Positions 42,366-51,948 of a DNA stretch of 57,277 nucleotides are shown in pieces (the first letter of the stretch is position 1; each line of letters opens with the position of its first letter). A program made the position numbers and the translations under genes. Below the pieces are notes generated by a model. The model saw only the letters and a list, made by a program, of their open reading frames with translations. It was not told the origin of the DNA and made no database searches. The stretch spans positions 1 through 57,277 of the forward strand of contig CAIRTR010000045.1 of the NCBI GenBank assembly GCA_903881565.1. The letters are read 5' to 3'. This DNA is from Oligoflexia bacterium. GTDB lineage: Bacteria > Bdellovibrionota > UBA1018.

Positions 42366-42986
42366 ATGAGAATGACGAAATTCGCCCTCGCATTTTTCCT
42401 CATGCCCTTTTTTGCGCCCGAGCTGTGCATGGCCGCACCCACCACTCCGCGCGCTGAAGTTAGAGTCACACTCTTTGATCAGCCCTGCATCCTTCGTGGC
42501 GCTGTAAACGAAGCAGTCTTGAAGATTATTCACACCATCAGTCCGGAACAAATTTATCCCACAACCATTCTTGCACAAAGTCCTAGCGAAGCTGCTGATG
42601 GCCTTCGCAAATCTTTGGATAAACTTAAGAAAACTCCGTCCACTCCTACGCAGCTCGATCGCTACCGGGATCGCCTCACCAGACGATTTACGGCACAGCT
42701 CTCCTTTTTTGAGGGACTCCTGACGCTTAAGCAAACAGGGCAACCCGATGCGCTTCTGGAAAAAGGAAAACGGATCTTACCCGAAAAAAAATTCAAGGAT
42801 TTCGAAACACAAGTCAAGAAAAAGGCTGCGGCCGGCAAAGCGGGACCGGAGAACTTTGAGCCGATATTGGACCTTTTTAACGAGGCAATTGAAGCGGATC
42901 CAGAAGATGAATTTCACCGCGCTATTCGCATTCTCGATATTCATTATGTGTGCAACTTTGGTGACTCCGAGGACAGCGAAGAGTAG
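42366..42986 (+). CDS. Secreted protein of unknown function (206 aa)
   Basis: A signal peptide (TKFALAFFLMPFFAPELCMA) leads a helical, charged protein. Notable parts are VTLFDQPCILRGAVNEAVLK, LDRYRDRLTRRFTAQLSFFE and DEFHRAIRILDIHYVCNFGD. Two cysteines (positions near 41 and 198) might form a disulfide. No family is recognised. It ends 9 bp before the M3 peptidase gene and is probably co-transcribed with it. Confidence 0.55.
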   Translation: MRMTKFALAFFLMPFFAPELCMAAPTTPRAEVRVTLFDQPCILRGAVNEAVLKIIHTISPEQIYPTTILAQSPSEAADGLRKSLDKLKKTPSTPTQLDRYRDRLTRRFTAQLSFFEGLLTLKQTGQPDALLEKGKRILPEKKFKDFETQVKKKAAAGKAGPENFEPILDLFNEAIEADPEDEFHRAIRILDIHYVCNFGDSEDSEE

Positions 42987-42995
42987 AATCGTCTC

Positions 42996-45020
42996 ATGAC
43001 GAACAACCCTTTGTTACAGGTCCCTCAAACCCCTTTTGAAACTTTGCCTTTTGATCAGTTTACGCCGGAGCATTTCATGCCGGCACTTGAAACAAGAATC
43101 AAAGATGCGGAAACTGCTTTTTCGAAACTCTGCGCTTCAAAAGAGTCGCCCACATTTTCAAACTCATGCGAAGTTCTCGAAACGACGCTCGCAGCCGTTG
43201 AGCAGATCGGACTCGTTTTACATAACCTCTTATCCGCCGAGACCAGCGAAAAACTTCAGGCCGTTGCCAAAGAATTTGTGCCGCTCGCGACTCGTTTCTC
43301 AAATGACGTTTATCTGAACGCAGAGCTCTTCGCGCGCATCAAATCCGTATATGAGCAAAGAGCGACCCTGACCTTGACCCCGGAACAGCATGCGCTCCTC
43401 GAAGAACAAGCGCTTACCTTTATTCGTAACGGGGCACTCCTTGGCCTACCTGATAAAGAAAAACTCCGCGGCATTGATGAAAAGCTTTCAAAGCTGGGCC
43501 TAGAATTCAGTGACAATCTCTTAGCCGAGACCAACGAATATTTTCACCACACCACAAAAGCTGAAGAAGTCGTGGGCCTTCCGGAGGCTTCACTCAATGC
43601 AGCCTCCGCCGCGGCTAAAGAAAGAGGTTTCACAGAAGGTTGGGCCTTTACCCTTCATGCGCCAAGCTTCGTCCCTGTTCTTGAATATGGCGAGAGTCGC
43701 AAGTTGCGCGAAACGCTTTGGAGAGCCTACCAAGCTCGCTGTTTCGGAGCAAGTCGACACAGCAACGAGACAAATACGCTGGAGATCGCCCGACTCCGGC
43801 ATGAGCGCGCATTGCTCCTGGGATTCACCTCCCACGCTGACTTCACGCTCAAACGCCGCATGGCCGAATCGCCCGATAAGGTCTTTGCGCTGCTCAATCA
43901 ACTGCTGACCCATGCAAAGCCCGCCGCGCTCAAAGAAACCGAGGAACTCAAAGCTGCCGCACTCAAAGACGGAATCAGCGAATTCAAACGCTGGGACGCG
44001 GGATTCTACTACAATCGGATCAAAAAACAGCGCTACAGCATCGACACCGAAACACTCAGGCCTTACTTCCCCTTAGATCGCGTTCAGCAGGGGGCTTTTG
44101 AAACGGCTTCCCGCCTTTATGGAATCCAGTTCCGTCCCGCTCCCGGCGTTCCCGTCTACCACCCGGACGTGAAGCCTTTTGAAGTGCTCGATAAAGACGG
44201 CATTCATCTCGCGGTTCTCTATACCGATTTTCACCCCCGCAAAGGCAAGCGCGGCGGCGCATGGATGACAAACTATCGACTTCAGCATGGAAAGGTGCGC
44301 CCGCATGTTTCCATTGTGATGAATTTCACACCTCCCACTTCTGATAAACCTTCGCTGCTTTCGTTTGATGAAGTTCGCACCTTGTTTCACGAATTCGGAC
44401 ACGCCCTGCACGGAATGTTTTCTAATGTCACCTACTCGTCTCTTGCGAGCCCCAATACGTTTTGGGATTTTGTGGAGCTGCCCTCCCAAATCATGGAGGA
44501 TTGGATTTTTGAAAAAGAATGTCTGGATCTCTTTGCTTGCCACTACAAGACCGGGGAAAAAATCCCGCTCGAAATGGTTCAAAAAATCAAAGAGGCCGCA
44601 CGCTATTACGAAGGTTGCACCACCCTCCGGCAGCTCTCCTTTGGACTTCTCGATATGGCCTGGCACTCAAAGGATCCCTCCGGCATTCAGAACATTGTCG
44701 AATTTGAACGAGCCGCCATAAAGGAAACCGAGCTCCACCCCTTTGAGTCTGGGACCAACTCCAGCTGCGCTTTTAGCCATATTTTCTCAGGCGGATACTC
44801 CTCTGGCTATTACAGCTACAAATGGGCCGAAGTGCTGGAAGCCGATGCTTTTGAGCTTTTTAAGGAAAAAGGGGTCTTCAACCGCGAGATCGCCTCAAAA
44901 TTTCGCAGCGAAATCCTCTCCCGTGGCGGCTCCGAGCATCCCATGAAACTCTATGTGCGTTTCCGGGGGCGGGAACCCTCCATTGAGCCGCTCTTGAGAA
45001 AAGCCGGGCTAAAAGTTTAA
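42996..45020 (+). CDS. M3-family metallopeptidase (oligopeptidase A / peptidyl-dipeptidase Dcp type)
   Basis: A 674-residue zinc peptidase. The active site is FDEVRTLFHEFGHALHGMFS (HEFGH, with the third ligand in NTFWDFVELPSQIMEDW). The C-terminal helix block GTNSSCAFSHIFSGGYSSGY and YYSYKWAEVLEADAF is complete. The FWDFVELPSQ stretch resembles Dcp, a cytoplasmic or periplasmic enzyme that removes C-terminal dipeptides, but OpdA is also close. No signal peptide, so it should degrade peptides in the cytoplasm. Confidence 0.9.
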   Translation: MTNNPLLQVPQTPFETLPFDQFTPEHFMPALETRIKDAETAFSKLCASKESPTFSNSCEVLETTLAAVEQIGLVLHNLLSAETSEKLQAVAKEFVPLATRFSNDVYLNAELFARIKSVYEQRATLTLTPEQHALLEEQALTFIRNGALLGLPDKEKLRGIDEKLSKLGLEFSDNLLAETNEYFHHTTKAEEVVGLPEASLNAASAAAKERGFTEGWAFTLHAPSFVPVLEYGESRKLRETLWRAYQARCFGASRHSNETNTLEIARLRHERALLLGFTSHADFTLKRRMAESPDKVFALLNQLLTHAKPAALKETEELKAAALKDGISEFKRWDAGFYYNRIKKQRYSIDTETLRPYFPLDRVQQGAFETASRLYGIQFRPAPGVPVYHPDVKPFEVLDKDGIHLAVLYTDFHPRKGKRGGAWMTNYRLQHGKVRPHVSIVMNFTPPTSDKPSLLSFDEVRTLFHEFGHALHGMFSNVTYSSLASPNTFWDFVELPSQIMEDWIFEKECLDLFACHYKTGEKIPLEMVQKIKEAARYYEGCTTLRQLSFGLLDMAWHSKDPSGIQNIVEFERAAIKETELHPFESGTNSSCAFSHIFSGGYSSGYYSYKWAEVLEADAFELFKEKGVFNREIASKFRSEILSRGGSEHPMKLYVRFRGREPSIEPLLRKAGLKV

Positions 45021-45099
45021 CGATTAAAGTTAGTTGCGTGGCGTTATTTCTTGAGTGTTTGGCCGCCGTGCGGTATCCAAGGCACACGGGAGAACATCA

Positions 45100-46050
45100 A
45101 TGCGCCTCAGAGAATGGGTTATCTTATCCGGAAACTCAAATCGCCCCCTCGCTCAGAAAATTTGCGAAAAATTGGGGCGTCCTTTAGGCAAAGTTGAACT
45201 TCGTCGATTCAGCGACGGAGAGATCTTCGTCGAAATCGGAGAGAACGTTCGCGGGCGCGACGCCTTCGTCATTCAAAGTACCTGCCGCCCCGTCAACGAC
45301 ACGCTCATGGAACTCCTGATCATGATCGACGCCCTGAAGAGGGCAAGCGCAAAAGAGATCACAGCTGTGATCCCCTACTACGGCTATGGCAGACAGGATC
45401 GCAAAGTTGCCCCACGGACTCCCATCAGTGCGAAACTTGTGGCCGATCTTCTGGATCGAGCTGGCGCAACACGTGTGGTTTCCATGGACCTGCATGCCGG
45501 TCAGATTCAGGGCTTTTTCAATATTCCGTTTGATAATCTTTTCGCCTCTCCTGTGCTCCTCGACTTCATCAACCGCGAAGTCGGCCAGGGTGAAGGCATT
45601 GTCATGGTGAGCCCCGATGCCGGTGGCGTTGAGCGCGCGCGCGCCATTGCCAAGCGAATCAACGCCAGTGTCGCCATGATCGACAAACGAAGAACCGCCC
45701 CTAACGTCGCCAAAGCGATGAATGTTATCGGCGAAGTTAGAGGCAAAATCGCGGTTATTTTGGATGACATGATCGATACCGCAGGGACGCTAGTTGAGGC
45801 TTCCAACGCGGTTCTCGGCCAGGGCGCTCTCAAGGTTTTCGCCGCCGCGACCCACCCTGTGCTTTCGGGGCCAGCGTTGAAGCGAATCAATGAATCACAG
45901 ATTGAGCGAGTCATTGTCACCGATACCATTCCCTTGACCCCTGAAGCCGTAGCCTCCGGGAAAATCGTGCAACTCTCGGTCGCTGATTTGTTGGCTGAAG
46001 CCATTCGGCGCATTCACAACTACGACAGCGTGAGCAACCTGTTCGTCTAA
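45100..46050 (+). CDS. prs: Ribose-phosphate pyrophosphokinase
   Basis: A 316-residue enzyme making PRPP from ribose 5-phosphate and ATP for nucleotide, His and Trp synthesis. Start at ATG 45100, behind GGGAGA; an earlier ATG at 45055 lacks a site. Family motifs are [76 protein letters not shown] and the PRPP loop [13 protein letters not shown]. It overlaps pth by one base (TAATG), the common prs-pth-ychF order. Confidence 0.96.
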   Translation: MRLREWVILSGNSNRPLAQKICEKLGRPLGKVELRRFSDGEIFVEIGENVRGRDAFVIQSTCRPVNDTLMELLIMIDALKRASAKEITAVIPYYGYGRQDRKVAPRTPISAKLVADLLDRAGATRVVSMDLHAGQIQGFFNIPFDNLFASPVLLDFINREVGQGEGIVMVSPDAGGVERARAIAKRINASVAMIDKRRTAPNVAKAMNVIGEVRGKIAVILDDMIDTAGTLVEASNAVLGQGALKVFAAATHPVLSGPALKRINESQIERVIVTDTIPLTPEAVASGKIVQLSVADLLAEAIRRIHNYDSVSNLFV

Positions 46051-46679
46051 TGAAAGTCATTGCAGGACTTGGCAATCCCGGAGCTCAGTACGAGACTACC
46101 CGTCATAACGTGGGTTTTCTGGCCGTGGATCATCTTGTAGAGCATTGGCACGCGCAGGGACCTCAAACCAGTTTTTCTGCTGAAGTTTATCAAACGCAGA
46201 TCGCAGGAGAGAAGGTTCTCCTCGTCAAACCTCAAACTTTCATGAACCGATCCGGACAAAGCATCGCACCGCTTTTAAACTTCTACAAATGCGAGCCCGA
46301 AGATCTGATTGTCCTTCATGATGATGTGGACCTCGAACCCCACGCTCTTCGCATCAAGCAAGGTGGGGGCCACGGGGGCCACAACGGACTGCGCTCCATC
46401 GATGCTTCGGTGGGTGGAGAAAAAACAAATTACTTCCGCATTCGCCTGGGTGTGGGTCGACCTAACTTCCCAGGCTCCAGAGGCGGAGCCGTGGCTGATC
46501 ACGTGCTCGCGCCTTTTGAGGACGAAGAGCTACGCGATCTCGAACCCCTTTTTGATGACGTTTGCAAAGCCTGCGAACTGCTCATGCAAGGCGATCTAAA
46601 AGCAGCTCAGAACAAATTTAATCGTAAGCCAAAACCAGAAAAGTCACCAGAAAGTCAACCAAAGAGTCCAAAGGAGTAA
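46050..46679 (+). CDS. pth: Peptidyl-tRNA hydrolase
   Basis: A 209-residue enzyme that frees tRNA from stalled peptidyl-tRNA. It has GLGNPGAQYETTRHNVGF with the catalytic His of RHN, LVKPQTFMNRSGQS, LIVLHDDVDLE and GGGHGGHNGLRSI. The C-terminus has a short lysine- and proline-rich tail beyond the usual end. ychF follows after 5 bp. Confidence 0.96.
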   Translation: MKVIAGLGNPGAQYETTRHNVGFLAVDHLVEHWHAQGPQTSFSAEVYQTQIAGEKVLLVKPQTFMNRSGQSIAPLLNFYKCEPEDLIVLHDDVDLEPHALRIKQGGGHGGHNGLRSIDASVGGEKTNYFRIRLGVGRPNFPGSRGGAVADHVLAPFEDEELRDLEPLFDDVCKACELLMQGDLKAAQNKFNRKPKPEKSPESQPKSPKE

Positions 46680-46684
46680 TTCAT

Positions 46685-47785
46685 ATGGGTTTTCAATGTG
46701 GTATTGTCGGTCTTCCTAACGTCGGTAAATCAACCATTTTCAACGCACTCACTTCTGCGAAAGCTGAAGCCGCGAATTATCCGTTTTGCACGATCGATCC
46801 CAACACGGGCATCGTCAAAGTGCCTGATCCGCGCTTAAATGATATTAAAAAATACATCCCGCCTGAAAAGCTGATTCCTGCAAGCATGGTTTTCGTCGAC
46901 ATCGCAGGCCTGGTTAAGGGCGCTTCCAAAGGAGAAGGTCTGGGGAATCAATTCTTGGGTCACATTCGTGAAACCAATGCCATTGCCCACGTCGTGCGTT
47001 GCTTCGCAGATCCGAACGTCATTCACGTGGATGGAAGCGTGGATCCGCTCCGCGATATTTCCGTGATCGATATGGAGCTTATTTTTGCCGACCTCGACAC
47101 CGTCATCAAACGCTACAATGCCACCCAAAAAGCGGCGCGCACGGGCGATAAAAAAGCCGCGGCTGTCATGGGGGTTTTAGAGCCAGTAAGGAACGCGCTT
47201 GAAGCCGGAAAACCCGTACGCTCTTTGAATCTGACAGAAGATCAACACGAATTGATTCACGACTTTCACCTGATCACCGCCAAGAAGGTCATGTATGTGG
47301 CCAACATCGACGATTCCGATGTCACCAATCCGGATGCCAACCCCCATTTTCATAAACTCATTGAATATGCCAAAAAAGAAGGCAGCCCCGTCGTCCCTAT
47401 CTGCGGAAAAATCGAAAGCGAGATTTCTGAACTTGCAGAAGAGGAAAAAGGCGCGTTTCTAAAAGAGATGGGCATGAGCGAAGCCGGCCTCAATCGCGTT
47501 ATTCGTGAGGGCTATGAACTTCTGGGTCTTCAGACTTATTTTACCGCCGGCGTGCAGGAAATTCGCGCCTGGACGATCAAAAAAGGCTGGAAGGCCCCCG
47601 CAGCAGCGGGGGTGATTCACACCGATTTTGAGCGTGGATTTATCAAAGCCGAAGTCTACCACTATAATGATTTGATGAAGCACAAGAGCGAAGCGGCGAT
47701 CCGCGATGCCGGCGCATTGCGCGTCGAAGGCAAAGAGTATGTCGTCAAAGATGGCGACATCATGCACTTTCGCTTTAACGTTTGA
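46685..47785 (+). CDS. ychF: Redox-regulated ATPase/GTPase YchF
   Basis: A 366-residue Obg-family P-loop ATPase that binds ribosomes. G1 is GLPNVGKS (residues 9-16), G3 is DIAGLVKGASKGEGLGNQFL. In the specificity position it has the adenine-preferring type seen in YchF (VANIDDSD in place of NKxD). The C-terminal TGS domain is at LRVEGKEYVVKDGDIMHFRF. It is tail to tail with the lytic transglycosylase gene, with no bases between. Confidence 0.96.
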   Translation: MGFQCGIVGLPNVGKSTIFNALTSAKAEAANYPFCTIDPNTGIVKVPDPRLNDIKKYIPPEKLIPASMVFVDIAGLVKGASKGEGLGNQFLGHIRETNAIAHVVRCFADPNVIHVDGSVDPLRDISVIDMELIFADLDTVIKRYNATQKAARTGDKKAAAVMGVLEPVRNALEAGKPVRSLNLTEDQHELIHDFHLITAKKVMYVANIDDSDVTNPDANPHFHKLIEYAKKEGSPVVPICGKIESEISELAEEEKGAFLKEMGMSEAGLNRVIREGYELLGLQTYFTAGVQEIRAWTIKKGWKAPAAAGVIHTDFERGFIKAEVYHYNDLMKHKSEAAIRDAGALRVEGKEYVVKDGDIMHFRFNV

Positions 47786-49732
47786 TCAGTCTTCGCCCGA
47801 TTCTCTAGGCGCTTCTTTTGCGGGCTCTTGCCCCTTTGGAACATAAGGCACCCAAAAATAATCCAAGGATTTTGGCACTTCCCGCTTAAGAGCTTTAGCG
47901 TACCAAAAATAGTTTCGAATAATCGAAGAGACGTAATCGCGGGTTTCTTTATAGGGAATCGTTTCGATAAACTCCGAAATCCCATTCTTCGAAGAACTAG
48001 CTTTGATCCAGCGCTCGGCGGCGGTTGGACCTGCGTTATAACCCGCAAGGGCCAGTACGATATTTCCGTTAAATCGATCCAAGACCTTTTTCAAATAGCG
48101 TGCACCAATTCGAACACTGGTTTCGGGATCCACTAAATCAGCCCGACGAACCGTGGGCTCCGTTTCAACCGCTGTAAAGGGCATGAGTTGCATCAAGCCT
48201 GAAGCTCCCGACCCCGACGTGGCGGTAGGCTCAAAGGCCGACTCTTGTTTAATTAAACTCAGGACAAGCACAGGATCAATGTTAATCGCTGCGGCTTGTT
48301 TCTCGATGATATCGAAAAAGGCGACCGGGAAAATCATTTTGACCACCGAAGCCGTATAAACAGACTCATAGCCCCGTTGAATGAGTTCGGTCAAAATTTG
48401 AAAAGACGTGTGGTAAGCATGGGCCTCATAGTTGAGAAGAGAGAGATAAAGCAGGAACTCGTTGGAAAGTGAATTCGAAATCCTAAAATCTTTAAGCTCG
48501 GTAGCCGCGAGCTCAGGCGCCTTTTCGGCTAAGAACTGCTTGGCTCTCATCAAGTGAAAACTCTCATTCGGATTGAGATAGGGATCGATTTCGACCGCCC
48601 TGGGAACCGTCTGATCTAATGTCGCATCAAAAGGTTTTCCGGCAAGCACTGAAGCGGCGAGACCATAGTAAGTCAAAGGTGAATCTTGCTGAAGCGCGAT
48701 TAAAGCCTTCTCTGACTTTTCGTTCTCTTTTTGGATCCCCAAAATCCGCGCAATCCAATAGCGTGCTCGATAACGATGGGAGGAGCGCGGAAACTCATCC
48801 AGAAACTGCGAGAGCTCTTGGGAGGCCTTCTTGTTCTTTTCTTCGAGCACAAGTTCCATCGCCGAATTAAATGCAACCTGATCAAGATCGGGTGCTTTAT
48901 AGCTTTGAGTTATCTTAGAAACTGAAGCAGGCTTCGGCCGTTCGAAGGCCTCGGGACGCGATTTTGCGAGGTACTTGGCTTCTTCGGAGGCTTTGGCATG
49001 AGCTGAATAAAGCTTTTGGGCCCATCCCGCACAAAATTCACCCTCCGCCTTTTGGCAGCTACCCATATACTGCTCCAGACTCTCTTTTCTGACTCCACTC
49101 AATCCTGTGTTTGAGCCCAGGCGCTGAAAAGCCGTCTCAAATAGTGCGCGCGCCTCCGCATACTTTTTTCCAAAAAACAACGCTTCGCTCTTTAGAAGTT
49201 CCGCCTGAGCCACTTCTTTGCTTACGTTTTTGCCATAGGGCGAACCAGGCACCTGCGTTTCGATTTGAAACAGTTTCAGAATCGCTCGTTGCGCCAGCTT
49301 AGAAGAAGCCGCGAATTTGCGCGTTTGAGCCCCCTGTCTGGCTTCCAAGAGATCCGTTTGCGCTGAAAACCAAAGAGCGACATCTCTGAATACCAGATCC
49401 TTTTCGAGTGGCGCAAGCTTGGCCCGAGCCTGCTTATACTTCTTCTTCTGAATCAAGTCATAGGCGCTCTTAATCTGCCGAGCTCTAGGCGACTTATTAA
49501 GACGACTCAAACGCTCGGAGAGCTGATCAAGCGGCATCTGTTCAGTTGAGGGATTGACTTCGACTTTTTTTGCTTCTGCCGTCTTAGCCTTTTTCCTTCG
49601 AATCTTCTTTTGAGCCACACTCGCGGGCGCACGGCTTTCGAATTGAGTCTCCTCCTGAGCCACGCACGGAGCGATCATCATGGTCAATACCAGGGGGAAA
49701 AGGAGGACGAACGATTTAAATGTTTTTTTCAT
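47786..49732 (-). CDS. Soluble lytic murein transglycosylase (Slt-type)
   Basis: A 648-residue periplasmic enzyme. A signal peptide (FVLLFPLVLTMMIAPCVA) and a basic linker precede a long helical, TPR-like superhelix (about residues 70-470). The SLT catalytic domain follows: LVLSLIKQESAFEPTATSGS, with the catalytic Glu in KQES, then GLMQLMPFTA and GNIVLALAGYNAGPTAAERW. It cleaves peptidoglycan to 1,6-anhydro products. Its stop lies directly against that of ychF, and its start overlaps the DUF1284 gene by 4 bp (ATGA). Confidence 0.92.
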   Translation of the reverse strand: MKKTFKSFVLLFPLVLTMMIAPCVAQEETQFESRAPASVAQKKIRRKKAKTAEAKKVEVNPSTEQMPLDQLSERLSRLNKSPRARQIKSAYDLIQKKKYKQARAKLAPLEKDLVFRDVALWFSAQTDLLEARQGAQTRKFAASSKLAQRAILKLFQIETQVPGSPYGKNVSKEVAQAELLKSEALFFGKKYAEARALFETAFQRLGSNTGLSGVRKESLEQYMGSCQKAEGEFCAGWAQKLYSAHAKASEEAKYLAKSRPEAFERPKPASVSKITQSYKAPDLDQVAFNSAMELVLEEKNKKASQELSQFLDEFPRSSHRYRARYWIARILGIQKENEKSEKALIALQQDSPLTYYGLAASVLAGKPFDATLDQTVPRAVEIDPYLNPNESFHLMRAKQFLAEKAPELAATELKDFRISNSLSNEFLLYLSLLNYEAHAYHTSFQILTELIQRGYESVYTASVVKMIFPVAFFDIIEKQAAAINIDPVLVLSLIKQESAFEPTATSGSGASGLMQLMPFTAVETEPTVRRADLVDPETSVRIGARYLKKVLDRFNGNIVLALAGYNAGPTAAERWIKASSSKNGISEFIETIPYKETRDYVSSIIRNYFWYAKALKREVPKSLDYFWVPYVPKGQEPAKEAPRESGED

Positions 49733-50145
49733 TTTCTCGGCTTTGTTGAGGTTCTGTTTTTAAGGTCTCTTAAAGTTTTCTCACAAACGCCAAGTTCTTT
49801 CCAACCACAAGGCGCACAAACCCGGTGAAAATCCTCGAGCGTCATTTTAGTGGCGATTTTATCCAATGCCTCACCCCAGCTCAGCTGCTCTCCGCCGCTT
49901 ACCCCAAGGATTTTCGCGTGGTTTGCGTCGAGCGCCAGCACTTTTTCTTCGGTTGCACACCTCAGCCCCTGCCGGTTGGGGCAAGGCTGACAAATCGAGT
50001 CAGCCGTATCAAGGACGATTTCGATGACAGTCTCAGGGGTCAATGAATTCTTGATTTCAAAATAGTTTTTTACGAATTCCGGCGAATACCCTTTGCCTTC
50101 AAAACTCAGGGTGCACAAAAAGTGGTGGGGGCGAAATTTAATCAC
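49729..50145 (-). CDS. DUF1284 protein, cysteine-rich, probable Fe-S binding
   Basis: A 138-residue protein starting with GTG at 50145. FRPHHFLCTLSFEGKGYSPE at the N-terminus and the paired cysteine motifs CQPCPNRQGLRC and CAPCGWKELGVC are the DUF1284 pattern, thought to bind a metal or iron-sulfur cluster. The motifs are complete. Its function is unknown in any organism I know of. It overlaps the transglycosylase gene by 4 bp. Confidence 0.75.
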   Translation of the reverse strand: MIKFRPHHFLCTLSFEGKGYSPEFVKNYFEIKNSLTPETVIEIVLDTADSICQPCPNRQGLRCATEEKVLALDANHAKILGVSGGEQLSWGEALDKIATKMTLEDFHRVCAPCGWKELGVCEKTLRDLKNRTSTKPRK

Positions 50146-50157
50146 GGCGACCCTAAA

Positions 50158-50715
50158 CTAGTTCAACGACTTCTGAAGCGCTTGCACAAGTACTTCGCAC
50201 TCTAGTTTCAATTCCGGCTTTTCGATTTGTAGCGCCAACTTTGAAAGCTTCTCGGCAGCTTCGGCTACGACTTTGTCTTTGTCTTTTTGCGCCCGTTCTA
50301 AAACGTCCATGGTCATGTTGTACTCGGTCGCTAGATCGTGAAAATGATCCTTTTCCCTGAAAAAGACTCGATCTTTGAGACCCGTGGTGCGTGCTTGACT
50401 CAAAATTTTCTTCATTTTGTAAAGGGGCCCGGCAATGCGATGAGAAACAAAGATGCTGATCAAGAAAGTCATGACCAAAAAGACAAGCTGCAAAAGCACG
50501 AGCAAGACGAGAATCTCTTTTTTGACATCCAAGATCGCGGAGACTGTAGGGCCATCGGGATCGAGCGCCAGGTATCTAAAGAAAAAACCAAAGACGCTAT
50601 GAACGATAAACGGATAAACGAGACTCAGCGCAAAGATCCAGGTGCAGACATAAAAAGCAAACCGGAGCTGGAAGGCTGAGTCGATCAACACCATGCGGCG
50701 ACGTGTAGGTGGCAT
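50158..50715 (-). CDS. Two-helix membrane protein with HAMP-like region
   Basis: A 185-residue protein with two membrane helices (FAFYVCTWIFALSLVYPFIV and ILVLLVLLQLVFLVMTFLIS) and a short periplasmic loop. A HAMP-type linker follows (SHRIAGPLYKMKKILSQART, with the conserved P and basic helix), then a cytoplasmic coiled coil (DVLERAQKDKDKVVAEAAEK). No catalytic domain follows, so it is a sensor-like protein that must signal through a partner. It lies 29 bp downstream of the BMC operon and could be its last gene, but I see no evidence for this. Confidence 0.65.
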   Translation of the reverse strand: MPPTRRRMVLIDSAFQLRFAFYVCTWIFALSLVYPFIVHSVFGFFFRYLALDPDGPTVSAILDVKKEILVLLVLLQLVFLVMTFLISIFVSHRIAGPLYKMKKILSQARTTGLKDRVFFREKDHFHDLATEYNMTMDVLERAQKDKDKVVAEAAEKLSKLALQIEKPELKLECEVLVQALQKSLN

Positions 50716-50744
50716 ACCTCTTCATTGTACTCGGCAGGTGGGCT

Positions 50745-51023
50745 TTAGTCAAAAATCGTGTGAACCTGATCAACGATGCCAACAATCACCATTTGTGCGG
50801 GGAGAGGTTGAGTTGGATCGTCGAGAACCGCTTGACGAGCGCCGGTTCCTTCTTGCAATACAAGCACCGTGTCACCTGGGCCGGCTTGAACGGTATCGAT
50901 GGCGACCAGGGGCGTTTGATCCCCAAAACCTGGTTCAGGCTGTACACAAAGGAGAGGTCGGTTCGGGATCGAATCGAGTCTTGCCGAAGCGACGACTCTG
51001 GAAATGACTTTAGCTATGATCAT
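50745..51023 (-). CDS. BMC vertex protein (EutN/CcmL family), copy 1
   Basis: A 92-residue pentamer-forming shell protein. ATG 51023 is preceded by GGGGAT; a TTG at 51029 is less likely. The fold shows IIAKVISRVVASARLDSI, PLVAIDTVQAGPGDTVLVLQ and VIVGIVDQV, the EutN/CcmL series with the closing G-I-V-D. Pentamers cap the icosahedral vertices of microcompartments. It overlaps copy 2 by 14 bp at its 5' end. Confidence 0.88.
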   Translation of the reverse strand: MIIAKVISRVVASARLDSIPNRPLLCVQPEPGFGDQTPLVAIDTVQAGPGDTVLVLQEGTGARQAVLDDPTQPLPAQMVIVGIVDQVHTIFD

Positions 51024-51282
51024 CGACAATCCCCGTTACGGCCGCATCGACCGGATAATTGTTGGCCAACTTTGCTCCCGGTATAGCGAGCGACGCCTCG
51101 CGTTTGCCCACCCAGATCACTAAATCCCCATCTCGTGCTCCTACGGCATCCACCGCGACAAAGGGTTCACCCAAAAGGTTGTGATCGTGATCGCAGGATT
51201 GCAACACTTTGAGCGGATAGCTCTGAAGATCTTTTACTTTTTGAGTCGCCACGACGGTTCCTTGTACAAAAGCTAATTGCAT
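51010..51282 (-). CDS. BMC vertex protein (EutN/CcmL family), copy 2
   Basis: A 90-residue protein (MQLAFVQGTVVATQKVKDLQ, FVAVDAVGARDGDLVIWVGK, DAAVTGIVDDHS). The pattern is EutN/CcmL, and it differs clearly from copies 1 and 3, so these are three diverged vertex proteins rather than recent duplicates. It starts 21 bp after the tandem-domain gene. H. ochraceum, as I recall, also has extra vertex paralogues, encoded away from its main shell cluster; here they are joined to it. Confidence 0.88.
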   Translation of the reverse strand: MQLAFVQGTVVATQKVKDLQSYPLKVLQSCDHDHNLLGEPFVAVDAVGARDGDLVIWVGKREASLAIPGAKLANNYPVDAAVTGIVDDHS

Positions 51283-51303
51283 CGCATCTTATCACCGAAC
51301 TTA

Positions 51304-51918
51304 TTAGAAATAAGCCAGTGCCTCCTCTTGGGGTCTTGGGATCATGTCCACTCTACAAAAACTCTCAAGCGTCTCTAGACTTTGTTGTGCCGCCTCGAGT
51401 GCCGCCTCAATCTCTTCTTGGCGGCCCATCAAGACGTAATAGGCTTTTCCGCCGATTCCTTGACCCAAACGCATCCGACACAATTGAACATTTGCCATCT
51501 TAAGCGCCCGATCCGCCGATACGATGGCGCCTGCTAGGGTTGAGGACTCGACCACACCCAAAGATTCCTCAGGATTTGCCGGAATCAATTTAGGTTGAAA
51601 CGTCCAAATCGAATCCAAAAAAGGTGCGATCTGCTCATGCACCCCCGGAATCAGTATCTGCCTGACGGCGGTGCCCTCCGCCAGATCAAGGGCTGAAAAA
51701 TAGGCCGCCTCAACCGACGCCACATCGCCCACAAACAAAAGGACGTGTTTGCCCGAGGAAACGGGTTGCGAGGCAATGACTTTGACGGGCGCTTTTTTCA
51801 ACACGGTATCGGTCAAAAACAGGCCGCGCGAAATACTGGAAAACTCAATGAACGCAAGCGCAGGAAGTTGATCTGTGCCGACGTCATGGAGTGTTCTTCT
51901 GCGGAGAGCTTCGCCCAT
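51304..51918 (-). CDS. BMC-T tandem-domain shell protein (H. ochraceum T1-like)
   Basis: A 204-residue protein of two fused BMC domains forming pseudohexameric trimers. Domain 1 contains PALAFIEFSSISRGLFLTDT and PVSSGKHVLLFVGDVASVEA; domain 2 contains SLGVVESSTLAGAIVSADRA and LGQGIGGKAYYVLMGRQEEI. From memory, the closest relative in style is the T1 shell protein of H. ochraceum. Trimers of this type may stack and gate larger metabolites. It follows the dehydrogenase gene after 30 bp. Confidence 0.88.
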   Translation of the reverse strand: MGEALRRRTLHDVGTDQLPALAFIEFSSISRGLFLTDTVLKKAPVKVIASQPVSSGKHVLLFVGDVASVEAAYFSALDLAEGTAVRQILIPGVHEQIAPFLDSIWTFQPKLIPANPEESLGVVESSTLAGAIVSADRALKMANVQLCRMRLGQGIGGKAYYVLMGRQEEIEAALEAAQQSLETLESFCRVDMIPRPQEEALAYF

Positions 51919-51948
51919 CTAGTGTTGAATCCTTTTTTCGAAACTTAG